Assembly: GCF_001639105.2 (NCBI RefSeq)
Contig: NZ_CP028907.1
Span: 529,095-583,712 of the forward strand
Source: Azospirillum humicireducens
Lineage (GTDB): Bacteria; Pseudomonadota; Alphaproteobacteria; Azospirillales; Azospirillaceae
Reading direction: 5' to 3'
Length of the DNA: 54,618 nt
Shown: piece after piece, positions 1 through 7,734 of the stretch
How positions within the stretch are numbered: the first letter of the stretch is position 1
Layout: each line of letters begins with the position of its first letter
Translations under genes and position numbers: made by a program
The notes under the pieces: model-generated
Told to the model about the DNA's origin: nothing
What the model saw: only the letters and a program-made list of their open reading frames with translations
Databases searched by the model: none

Positions 1-7
1 AGAGCTT

Positions 8-3000
8 TCACACTCCCGGCGGCACGATCCGCCAGATCGCCGCCGGGTTGCGGTGGGGATCCAGCCAGACATGCTGGAACTTGCCGATCCAGGTGAAGCG
101 GTGGCCGCTGAACAGGTCCTCCACCTGGACATGGGCGCCGTCGGGCAGGCCCAGCTCCCACAGCGGCACTTCGATGGTGCCGCCATGGCCGTTGCGGGGG
201 TCGAGATTCACCGCGATCAGAATCACATTGTCCTTGGCCGCCGTCATCTTGCCGTAGAGCAGGATGTTGTCGTCGAAGGCGTTGTAGAAGCGCAGGTTGG
301 TGAACTGCTGCAGCGCCGGGTTCTCGCGACGGATGCGGTTGATGGCGGTGACGTAGTCGCGGATGTTGCCGGGCTGGTTCCAGTCCCAGTGCCGGACCTC
401 GTACTTCTCAGAATGGTTGTATTCCTCCTTGCCGGGATAGGCTTCCGCCTCGCACAGCAGGTAGGGGCCGTACAGGCCGTAGACACCGGCCAGCGTCGCC
501 GCCAGAACCGCCCGCATCATGTGGGCCGGCCGGCCGCCCTGGGTCAGGATCTTCGGCAGGATGTCGGGGGTGTTGGCGAAGAAGTTGGGACGCATGTACT
601 CCTTCGATTCACCCTGCGTCAGCTCAGTCAGGTATTCGGTCAGCTCCTGCTTGGTGTTGCGCCAGGTGAAATAGCTGTAGGACTGGGTGAAACCGACCTT
701 GGCCAGCCGCTTCATCAGCTTCGGCCGGGTGAAGGCCTCGGCCAGGAACAGGGCGTCGGGATAGCGGTCCTGCACCTCGCGGATCATCCATTCCCAGAAG
801 GGGAAGGGCTTGGTGTGCGGGTTGTCGACGCGGAAGATGCGCACACCCTCCCTGCACCACATCAGCACCACGTCGCGCAGCGCGTACCACAGGTCCGGAT
901 AGGACTGGCGGTAGAAGCTGACATTGACGATGTCCTGGTACTTCTTCGGCGGATTCTCGGCGTAGCGGATGGTGCCGTCGGGCCGCCAGTAGAACCAGTG
1001 CGGATGCTCCTTGACCCAGGGATGGTCAGGAGAACACTGGACGGCGAAATCCAGCGCGATCTCAATGCCGTGGCGCCTGGCCTCGCGCACCAGTCGGCGG
1101 AAGCCGTCGAAATCGCCGATCATCGGATCGATGGCGTCGTGCCCGCCCTCCTCCGCGCCGATGGCATAGGGCACGCCGGGATCGTCCGGGCCGGGGTTCA
1201 GCGTGTTGTTCCTGCCCTTGCGGAAGGCGCGGCCGATGGGGTGGATCGGCGGGAAGTACAGCACGTCGAAGCCCATGTCGCGCACCATGGGCAGCAAATT
1301 CACCACGTCGTCGAAGGTTCCCGGCCGCGACGGGTCGGGCGAGGCGGAGCGCGGAAAGATCTCGAACCATGCCGAACAGGCGCCGGCGGTGCGGTCGACA
1401 TACACCTCCAGCTCGCGCACATAGCGCGACTTGTACTGTCGCTCGCCATAGAGCGCCATGACGCGGCGCGGCTCGTCCGACAGGGCGTAATCGATGGCCT
1501 CGCGGCCGGCCAGCGACTGCATCCGCTCGATCACCGCCTCCAGCGCGGCGCGGCCGTCACCATGGTTCAGGTCGAGCGCCTGCTCGACGAAGCGGCGCCC
1601 TTCCACCAGTTCCAGGTCGACGACCATGCCGGCATCGACCTTCTTCTTGAAGTCGGCGCGCCAGCTTTCCCAGACGTCGCGCCACGCCTCGATGCTGTAG
1701 GTGTAGCGGGCGTTGCGGGTGAGCGGCACGCGGCCGACCCAGCGGTCGTTCTCGTGCAGGCGCATCGGGGTCTCGCTCCACGCCTCGTCGCCGTCCGCCT
1801 TGTACATGACAGAGGCAGCCAGCACGAAGGTGCCGTCGGTATAAATGTCGGCCCACACCTCCATCGCGTCGCCGACCGCACGCTTGATGGCGAAGCGGCC
1901 ACCGTCGAGTTCCGGATAGACGTTCTCGATGGTCATGCGGCCGGCGGCGATGGAGTCCATCCACTCCCGCTCCTCCACGTCGTGGAGTTCGACCGGGTGG
2001 CTGCGGGCGGCACGGGCGCTGAAGACGCGCAGTTCCATCGGGCGCAGCATCATCGGCGCGCCCGGCTCCATCGGCAGCGGCTCCGCCTCCGGCGTCACGT
2101 CCACGAACGCTTCAAAGGTGCCGCCGGTGGCGGCCAGGATCGGACCGGCGTCCAGCATGTGCGGCCGGTTCTCGTCCGGGTTCAGCACCAGGATGGCGCA
2201 GCCGTCGGGCTGGTCGAGGGCGGCGCCGTCCACCTGCCGGATCAGCCCCAGCACCGGGCTGTGAGGCGAGGTCACGCGGCGCTGCGGCCCCTCGACGTTC
2301 AGGGCCGGGGTGGCCGCCTTCATGGCGTTGACGGCGCCGATGAAGCCGGTCAGGTCGAGCTTGGGCTGCTCCCAGTCGGCAGGGCCGGTGCGCACGACGT
2401 CCAGCTTGCGGGTGAAACCATACTCGTAGCCGACCGGCATCATCACGCCGGTGGAGAAGCTGGCGGCGAACAGGTAATGCATCTTCATCTGAGCGGCGAG
2501 CCGGGCAGCGTCCTGGCTGCCGACCTCCGCCGCAAGGCGGTCGGTATCGTGGCTTTCCGGGAAGGCGATGGACGGGGCGATCCAGCGGAACTCCTCATAC
2601 TGCTCCAGCAGCCAGTCGGCCTTGAAGTCCCACCATTTGGCACTGTTGAACAGGAAGTCGAAGCCGGCGCCGCACAGCTCGCGCACCTGCTCCACCGTGC
2701 AGCCCAGCGTCTCGGCGAAGAACTTCACCTCCGGATTCACGGCATGGGCGGCGTCGATCAGGCTCTTCCAAACCTCCGCCGGAACCTGATAGGCGGCATC
2801 GCAGCGGAAGCCCTTCACGCCCAGCCCGATATAGTGGCGCAGATAGTCGGACCAGTAGCCGATCAGCCCGGCGCGAGACTCCGCCCGATCATAATCCAGC
2901 GAAGCGAGGTCGCCCCACACCGTGACATGGGTGGTGTCGTTGGGATCGACGGCGCCCGGACGGTGCAGGTCACCATCGGGGCCGCGCTTGTACCAGTCGG

Positions 3001-3328
3001 GATGCCGGTCGACCAGCAGCGCATCGCGGGAGGTGTGGTTGATGACGAAATCCATCATCACCGACTGGCCATGCGCCCCGGCCTCCGCCGTGAAGCGGCG
3101 CAGCAACTCGTCGTCGCTTTCCTGCGAACCGCCACGCAGGGCATCATGCAGCCGATACGGATCCTTCACCGCATAGAGGCTGCCGGAGAATCCCGGCTGA
3201 TGGATCGGGTTCAGGAAGATCCAGTCGAATCCCATCCCCTGGATCCGCGGCAGGTGCCCGGCCCAATCGCGGACCGGGCCCGCCAGGGTCGGAAACAGGT
3301 TGTAGATGCGCGGTCCGACGATGCTCAT
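8..3328 (-). CDS. glgE: GlgE-like maltosyltransferase with fused N-terminal alpha-amylase domain
   Basis: GlgE enzymes transfer maltose from maltose-1-phosphate to the growing end of a cytosolic alpha-1,4-glucan. This 1106-aa protein carries two GH13-type halves. The first (about residues 1-430) has all four GH13 regions visible: DFVINH, GFRCDAAY (nucleophile Asp), FFAETLG (acid Glu) and ESHDTDR. The second half starts near 440 with a GlgE N-terminal beta domain (ending around WESWRADFKKKVDAG). It continues with the GlgE catalytic barrel: IALDFAVQCSPDHPW, FRVDNPHTKP (nucleophile Asp near 833) and FLAEAFTRPK (Glu near 861). Stand-alone GlgE is about 650-700 aa, so this is a fusion. Partner genes such as treS, pep2 or glgB would lie off the left edge. 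The family call is firm; that the N-terminal half is an active amylase is inferred from intact motifs. Confidence 0.93.
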   Translation of the reverse strand: MSIVGPRIYNLFPTLAGPVRDWAGHLPRIQGMGFDWIFLNPIHQPGFSGSLYAVKDPYRLHDALRGGSQESDDELLRRFTAEAGAHGQSVMMDFVINHTSRDALLVDRHPDWYKRGPDGDLHRPGAVDPNDTTHVTVWGDLASLDYDRAESRAGLIGYWSDYLRHYIGLGVKGFRCDAAYQVPAEVWKSLIDAAHAVNPEVKFFAETLGCTVEQVRELCGAGFDFLFNSAKWWDFKADWLLEQYEEFRWIAPSIAFPESHDTDRLAAEVGSQDAARLAAQMKMHYLFAASFSTGVMMPVGYEYGFTRKLDVVRTGPADWEQPKLDLTGFIGAVNAMKAATPALNVEGPQRRVTSPHSPVLGLIRQVDGAALDQPDGCAILVLNPDENRPHMLDAGPILAATGGTFEAFVDVTPEAEPLPMEPGAPMMLRPMELRVFSARAARSHPVELHDVEEREWMDSIAAGRMTIENVYPELDGGRFAIKRAVGDAMEVWADIYTDGTFVLAASVMYKADGDEAWSETPMRLHENDRWVGRVPLTRNARYTYSIEAWRDVWESWRADFKKKVDAGMVVDLELVEGRRFVEQALDLNHGDGRAALEAVIERMQSLAGREAIDYALSDEPRRVMALYGERQYKSRYVRELEVYVDRTAGACSAWFEIFPRSASPDPSRPGTFDDVVNLLPMVRDMGFDVLYFPPIHPIGRAFRKGRNNTLNPGPDDPGVPYAIGAEEGGHDAIDPMIGDFDGFRRLVREARRHGIEIALDFAVQCSPDHPWVKEHPHWFYWRPDGTIRYAENPPKKYQDIVNVSFYRQSYPDLWYALRDVVLMWCREGVRIFRVDNPHTKPFPFWEWMIREVQDRYPDALFLAEAFTRPKLMKRLAKVGFTQSYSYFTWRNTKQELTEYLTELTQGESKEYMRPNFFANTPDILPKILTQGGRPAHMMRAVLAATLAGVYGLYGPYLLCEAEAYPGKEEYNHSEKYEVRHWDWNQPGNIRDYVTAINRIRRENPALQQFTNLRFYNAFDDNILLYGKMTAAKDNVILIAVNLDPRNGHGGTIEVPLWELGLPDGAHVQVEDLFSGHRFTWIGKFQHVWLDPHRNPAAIWRIVPPGV

Positions 3329-3454
3329 GGAACCCCCTTCCTTGGCCCTGCTTCTCCGTTGACAGCCCGCCGGTCCCGTTGTGGGATCAACCGTACGGGT
3401 TGCGCTCCTCTCCAGAGCGGAGGCTCCCGAACCGGCGCCACGGCCGGCACATGC

Positions 3455-3477
3455 CCCCGCCGGTCAACCCGGCGGGG
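3455..3477. other. GC-rich hairpin in the glgE/ppk2 divergent promoter region
   Basis: The 200-bp space between the two divergent genes holds a perfect 8-bp stem, CCCCGCCG / CGGCGGGG, with a 7-nt loop. It lies 61 bases before the PPK2 start codon, so it would sit in that gene's 5' leader. No T-run follows, which argues against a simple terminator. I cannot assign -35/-10 boxes here with confidence. Confidence 0.35.
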
Positions 3478-3538
3478 CGGTGAAGGTTCCGCCCGCCGCC
3501 GGCGACACACCAACCGAACCTAGAACAGGATGCCCAGC

Positions 3539-4381
3539 ATGGCCGAAAAGCCCGGCAAGGTCGCGAAGATCCGCCTCGGTAAACTGGACCAGAACAAGGC
3601 GCAGTACGACAGCGCCGAGGAGTACGACCGCCGACTCGGCAAGCTGCAGAAGGAACTGCTGCATATCCAGCAGACCTACTGGCACGAGAAACGCCGGGCG
3701 ATCGTGGTGTTCGAAGGCTGGGATGCCGCCGGCAAGGGCGGGGCAATTCGTCGCATGACCGAACCGCTCGACCCCCGCGGCTTCCATGTCTGGCCGATCT
3801 CCTCCCCCACTGAGGAGGAGCAGGGCAAGCATTACCTGTATCGCTTCTGGACCAAGCTGCCGGGCGCCGGCACCTTCGCCATCTTCGACCGTTCCTGGTA
3901 CGGCCGCGTCCTGGTCGAGCGGGTCGAGAATTTCGCCACCAAGGACCAGTGGAAGCGCGCCTATGACGAGATCAACGAGTTCGAACGTCTGCTGACCGAC
4001 GACGGCGTGCGCATCGTCAAGCTGTTCCTGCACATCACCCCGGAAGAACAGCTGGAGCGCTTCCGCGAGCGGATGAAGAATCCCTACAAGCGCTGGAAGC
4101 TGACGGAGGAGGATCTGCGCAACCGCGCCAAATGGGACGACTACGTCAAGGCGGCAGAGGCAATGTTCGACCGCACCTCCACCTCCCACGCGCCCTGGCA
4201 TGCGGTGGAGGCGAACTCCAAATGGTACGCCCGCATCAAGGTGCTCGAGACGGTCACCGCCGCCCTGAAGGAGGGCGTCAACATCGCCCCGCCCCCCGTC
4301 AACGGCAACGTCGCCAGAATGGCCGCGGAAGTCCTGGGCATCCCCCCCGACCTGGCAGGCGTGGGCGCGGCCAAGGAATAA
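3539..4381 (+). CDS. Polyphosphate kinase 2 (PPK2) family protein
   Basis: PPK2 enzymes move phosphate between polyphosphate and nucleoside di- or monophosphates in the cytosol. The 280-aa protein matches a single-domain PPK2. It has Walker A FEGWDAAGKGG, Walker B IFDRSWYGRVLVERVE, and a basic lid region RERMKNPYKRWKLTEED followed by SHAPWHAVEANSKWYAR. The start is placed at the ATG at 3539 because an AGGA lies 8 bases upstream; the ATG at 3530 in the same frame would add three residues but has no spaced ribosome site. It is divergent from glgE, which links polymer energy stores by position only. Whether it prefers ADP, AMP or GDP cannot be read from the sequence. Confidence 0.93.
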   Translation: MAEKPGKVAKIRLGKLDQNKAQYDSAEEYDRRLGKLQKELLHIQQTYWHEKRRAIVVFEGWDAAGKGGAIRRMTEPLDPRGFHVWPISSPTEEEQGKHYLYRFWTKLPGAGTFAIFDRSWYGRVLVERVENFATKDQWKRAYDEINEFERLLTDDGVRIVKLFLHITPEEQLERFRERMKNPYKRWKLTEEDLRNRAKWDDYVKAAEAMFDRTSTSHAPWHAVEANSKWYARIKVLETVTAALKEGVNIAPPPVNGNVARMAAEVLGIPPDLAGVGAAKE

Positions 4382-4426
4382 CGGTCCGGGCGAGGAACGA
4401 TCCGGCATGGCGGTGGAGGCTTGGCG

Positions 4427-4610
4427 TTACCGGTTGGAAAGCGCCGGCTCCACCGCAAGCCTTGGTATGGGTGGCCGTGGTGTCGTGGAGCGGCACCGGC
4501 CTGTCCTCCGGACGAACCAGCAGCATGATCTCCGTGAAACCGAGGATCACGGCCTCTGCCCCGCATTCGGCGAACCATGCGATGATGCCGCGGTGGACAC
4601 CGTCTTGCGC
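4427..4610 (-). pseudogene. Remnant of an aspartate/glutamate racemase (C-terminal end)
   Basis: Reading the minus strand after an in-frame TGA (4611-4613), the frame gives GIIAWFAECGAEAVILG, then FTEIMLLVRPEDRPVPLHD and TTATHTKA. This is the conserved C-terminal block of Asp/Glu racemases, usually ending GCTEI...VPLFDTT.IHA. The expected catalytic Cys of GCTEI is Phe here. After THTKA a one-base shift restores a normal family ending, LAVEPALSNR, and a TAA at 4427-4429. So the piece is N-terminally lost, frameshifted and missing its catalytic residue. It fills most of the 4382-4704 gap, which otherwise holds nothing I recognise. Confidence 0.7.
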
Positions 4611-4704
4611 TCACCGGCTTGCGCCCGCGTGGGCGCCTTGCCCGCAACGAAGGGGGCGTGCAACTGGCCAAAGGGCCGTCTTGCGGTCGGCGGCCGGTCG
4701 AGGG

Positions 4705-4953
4705 TCAGTAGGCGCCCAACGAACGGGCGAGGGCGGCGAACTCATCCGCAACCCAGCCTTCACGCTCGATCAGGTATCCCATCAGCTGTTTCAGCGTCGC
4801 CTCGCAAGTCTCGGCGCGCTCCGCATCCGACAGACCGGCGCCGAGCAGACGGGCGGCAACGTCCTCGATGCCCGGTTGGGCCTTGCTGGGATCGGCGTGG
4901 CTCATGACGGGAAGCAACCTGAGGGTGGTGTTGGCGATTTGCTGCGGGACCAT
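4705..4953 (-). CDS. Small hypothetical protein (66-82 aa)
   Basis: No family is recognised. The 82-aa frame ends REGWVADEFAALARSLGAY and has an acidic, helical, soluble look with no signal peptide or membrane segment. The first ATG (4953) has AGGCGG about 8 bases upstream; a second in-frame ATG at 4905 (MSHADPSKAQPG) would give 66 aa. The C-terminal part, with LSDAERAETCEATLKQLMGYLIEREG, is more protein-like than the first 16 residues, which may be untranslated. It stands alone between the racemase remnant and the divergent unknown gene at 5225. Confidence 0.5.
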   Translation of the reverse strand: MVPQQIANTTLRLLPVMSHADPSKAQPGIEDVAARLLGAGLSDAERAETCEATLKQLMGYLIEREGWVADEFAALARSLGAY

Positions 4954-5138
4954 GGGGCCGCCTTCATGCTGGACGCGTTGCCTGTCTGGATAATGGGCTC
5001 ACAAACACCTGACGGGAAGGAACGATTTGGCTCTTAAATGAAATAAATTTAGTCAGCATTTGATGCAATTCGTTTCAATGTGCCCTGCAGCGGCCCAGCG
5101 GCCACGGGGCGCCCGGCGTGGCACGCTCCTGACACAGC

Positions 5139-5167
5139 TTGACAGAATATGTCACGACATATCAGTA
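5139..5167 (+). promoter_or_regulatory. Candidate promoter with 7-2-7 palindromic operator
   Basis: A consensus -35 hexamer TTGACA (5139-5144) is followed by the perfect inverted repeat ATATGTC-AC-GACATAT (5147-5162). The palindrome lies where the -35/-10 spacer and -10 would fall, so a bound repressor would block polymerase. It is about 60 bases before the start of the 516-aa gene. The surrounding 5030-5210 is clearly AT-richer than the genome average. The regulator is unknown. Confidence 0.5.
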
Positions 5168-5224
5168 GCAATAATCACTGCTTGTACCTAAAATTATACC
5201 GATTCAGCAGCGCCCGTGAACACC

Positions 5225-6775
5225 ATGGCTGGCCGCCCAAACCGCAGCGCCTCCCTTCAGACCGTCGAGCTTCACGCTGTCCAACCCGATCCTGCGGCCG
5301 TCAGCCTCGACAAGGTCAAGGCGATCCTGGCGCCGCTCGACCGCGCGCAGAAGTCCAAGCTGTTCGAACTGGTGCAGGCCGGCCATCTTGAAGACGACCA
5401 GATGACGGTCGAGATCGGCCGCCTGATCGTCGCCATGCTGAACGGCCCGCGCACCGAACATGCCCGCCGCATCTGGACCGGCTGGTTCGACCCGGTGATG
5501 CTGCGCACCGATGCGCTGATGCTGGCGGAAACACGGCCGCCCGGCTGCATGCATGTGGTCGATGCCAGCGCCTGGTGGTTCGCCCTGCTGCCGCACATGC
5601 GCGAACTGGCCGGTCAGGTGCAGACCGACATCGCCGCGCGGGCCAGCGAACATCCGCTCGATGCCGTCCTCGCCTCCCCCGCGGCGGGGGGGTGGGCGGA
5701 GGAGCTTCGCGTCCGCTCGCTCGCGGTGCTGCGCCAGCGCGGCGGAGCCGGCACGCTGCTGGCGACCGCCAATGCCGAGCGGATCACCCTGCTCCGCAAG
5801 CGCGGCCTGACCAGCGTGGCGCCACTGTCGATGGGCGACCTTGCCCTGCTGGACGCGATGTTGGAGCACGCCCCGCAATGGCGCGGCACGGTGCGCCCAC
5901 GCGACACCATCGGCATCCTTCACGCGGTATCGGAGATAGCGCAGCGTGCCGGAACGCCGGACAGCGCCCTGTTCTACGCCCTGTCGCTGGTGAATGGATC
6001 GCGCGATGCCGATCAGGCACTGGCGCTCTACGGCCTGTTCCCGAACTCCCCCCTGGTGGAGGGGGCGGTGGGCCATGTCCAGTTCGCCTGGCAGTGCCTG
6101 CGCCAGAAGCTGGAGGATCTCCATCTCGGGCGCCCCGCCCCGCCGCAGCTGACCGCGGGCGAAACGGTGGACCGCCTGCAGGAGCGCGCCTTCCGCTGGT
6201 ACGACGCGCTTCAGGGGTTCGGGGTGGAGCGCGGCGGCAGGAACTGGGCCGCGGTGTCCTCCGCCGTCGGCCGCGTCACCGGTCTGGTGGAGGGAGAGGT
6301 GGTGCCGGTGCTGAGCCATCGCCTGCTGACCCTGAATGCCAGTTCATCGGCCCGGCCGCTGATCGAACCGGTGCGATTCATCAACGGCTTCAATCACCGG
6401 CTGCGCCGCCGTGGCATCGCCGCCTCCACCAACCCTTGGCTGACCGCCATCGGCGACCATCTGGCGGGTCTTTTCCGGCAGATCGGCAGCTATGGGCGTG
6501 ACGACGCACTGTCGGCCATGGCCGAGCTGTGCGAACTGGCGGAGGAGACCGGCTATCCGATCGAGGTCACCGCCATCGACAAGACCCTCCTGTCCATCGT
6601 CGAACGGGCTCTGCGTGACGGGCGTGAACTCGACACCGGGGAAAGCCGGCTGATCGAGCGCGTGGTCACCGTCGCGACGGAGGAGCGGCGGAAATGCCGC
6701 TGGTGGGTGTCGGGCGAACTGATCAGCCTGCTGGACGCCGCCCAGCAGCGCGGGATCGGCCCGGCTGCGGCATAA
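5225..6775 (+). CDS. Hypothetical protein, 516 aa
   Basis: I do not recognise the family. The protein is soluble and largely alpha-helical, with no signal peptide, membrane span or obvious nucleotide-binding motif. Features visible include a Trp/Arg-rich stretch near residues 80-90 (HARRIWTGWFDPVMLRTDAL) and a possible PPxP-type turn (ETRPPGC). The later part is rich in Leu/Ala helices, resembling repeat or scaffold proteins. The ATG at 5225 is chosen; a GTG at 5216 would add three residues. It is a single-gene unit behind the palindrome-bearing promoter and is convergent with the response regulator gene. Being a regulated stand-alone gene is all the context offers. Confidence 0.75.
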   Translation: MAGRPNRSASLQTVELHAVQPDPAAVSLDKVKAILAPLDRAQKSKLFELVQAGHLEDDQMTVEIGRLIVAMLNGPRTEHARRIWTGWFDPVMLRTDALMLAETRPPGCMHVVDASAWWFALLPHMRELAGQVQTDIAARASEHPLDAVLASPAAGGWAEELRVRSLAVLRQRGGAGTLLATANAERITLLRKRGLTSVAPLSMGDLALLDAMLEHAPQWRGTVRPRDTIGILHAVSEIAQRAGTPDSALFYALSLVNGSRDADQALALYGLFPNSPLVEGAVGHVQFAWQCLRQKLEDLHLGRPAPPQLTAGETVDRLQERAFRWYDALQGFGVERGGRNWAAVSSAVGRVTGLVEGEVVPVLSHRLLTLNASSSARPLIEPVRFINGFNHRLRRRGIAASTNPWLTAIGDHLAGLFRQIGSYGRDDALSAMAELCELAEETGYPIEVTAIDKTLLSIVERALRDGRELDTGESRLIERVVTVATEERRKCRWWVSGELISLLDAAQQRGIGPAAA

Positions 6776-6814
6776 GGCGGCACACAGGGCGAAGGCCGTC
6801 AGGGGCGATGCAGA

Positions 6815-7558
6815 TCAGGACTGGAGCCGGATCCCCGCCCGCATGGTGGCAAGCGCCAGCTGGGTGCGGTTGCGGACGCCCAGCCGCTGCATCACCGTCC
6901 GCAGATGCACCTTAATCGTGCCTTCCAGCACGCCCAGGGCGCGCGCGATCTCCTTGTTCGATTGGCCTTCCAGCAGCAGCCGCAGCACTTCGCGCTGGCG
7001 GTCGGTCAGGGCGTTGACGGCGTCGCTTTCAGGCTTCGTCGGCGCGGAATCCGCGATGGCGATGCGCACCGGCCGGCCGTCGCGCGCAGCCGGCGGCGCC
7101 GGGGCGAAGAGCCCGCCTTCCAAGACGATGGGGAGCGCCTGATCCAGAACCACCCATTCACAGCCCTTGTGGACGAAACCGCGGGCACCGGCGCGGATGC
7201 AGGAGGCGATGACAGTGCCGTCCGTCGCACCGGATACGACGATCAGCGGCACGTCGCCCGCCGCCTCCAGCATGTCGGCCAAACCGCAATGCTCGTCGCT
7301 GTCGCCCATCTGCAGGTCGTAGAGAATGGCTGTGATGTTGCTTTCGGCCCTGGCCTTGCGCATCGCCTCGGCCAGCGATCCCGCCTCCAAGATCACCGCG
7401 CCGTCATAGCGATGCCTCAGCGCCAGCGCCAATCCGTACCTGACGAGGGCATGGTCGTCGACGATCAGGAATTTGAAGGGATCGACGGTCGGGACCCGCC
7501 TGGCGGACATCGGTTCCAGTTCCACGGAGCCATGGACATGCTGCGCAAGATGATCCAC
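6815..7558 (-). CDS. LuxR-family response regulator
   Basis: A two-component output protein: receiver domain then LuxR-type DNA-binding helix-turn-helix. Numbered from the GTG at 7558, the receiver shows the acidic pair Asp34-Asp35 in LIVDDHALVRYG, the phospho-acceptor Asp81 in LYDLQMGD, and the conserved Lys in VHKGCEW. The C-terminus has LTDRQREVLRLLLEGQSNK then EIARALGVLEGTIKVHL, the NarL/FixJ recognition unit. The GTG start has an AAAGGGAA about 6 bases upstream; an ATG at 7510 would trim 16 residues without touching the receiver. It follows the histidine kinase on the same strand (gap about 176 bp), its likely partner. Target genes are unknown. Confidence 0.9.
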   Translation of the reverse strand: MDHLAQHVHGSVELEPMSARRVPTVDPFKFLIVDDHALVRYGLALALRHRYDGAVILEAGSLAEAMRKARAESNITAILYDLQMGDSDEHCGLADMLEAAGDVPLIVVSGATDGTVIASCIRAGARGFVHKGCEWVVLDQALPIVLEGGLFAPAPPAARDGRPVRIAIADSAPTKPESDAVNALTDRQREVLRLLLEGQSNKEIARALGVLEGTIKVHLRTVMQRLGVRNRTQLALATMRAGIRLQS

Positions 7559-7734
7559 GTTTGTTCCCTTTCATTCATCCAAAGTGCCGGTAGCCATTGG
7601 ATCACGGAGCGGCATAGCAACCTCAGTGCCGACGGGGGGACAGGATGAACCATCCTTTCCGTGACGCTAAAGATGCATGGGGATAGGCACTACGCAAACC
7701 GAAGGTGACAGAGATGGCTCCGCACGCTGCGCCC

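Noticed and set aside
53..3523. A 1156-codon open frame antisense to glgE, and similar long antisense frames (for example 23088-26972 and 28414-30240 on the plus strand).
   Set aside because: They are third-position shadows of real genes in high-GC DNA, with no family motifs, no ribosome sites and low-complexity composition.
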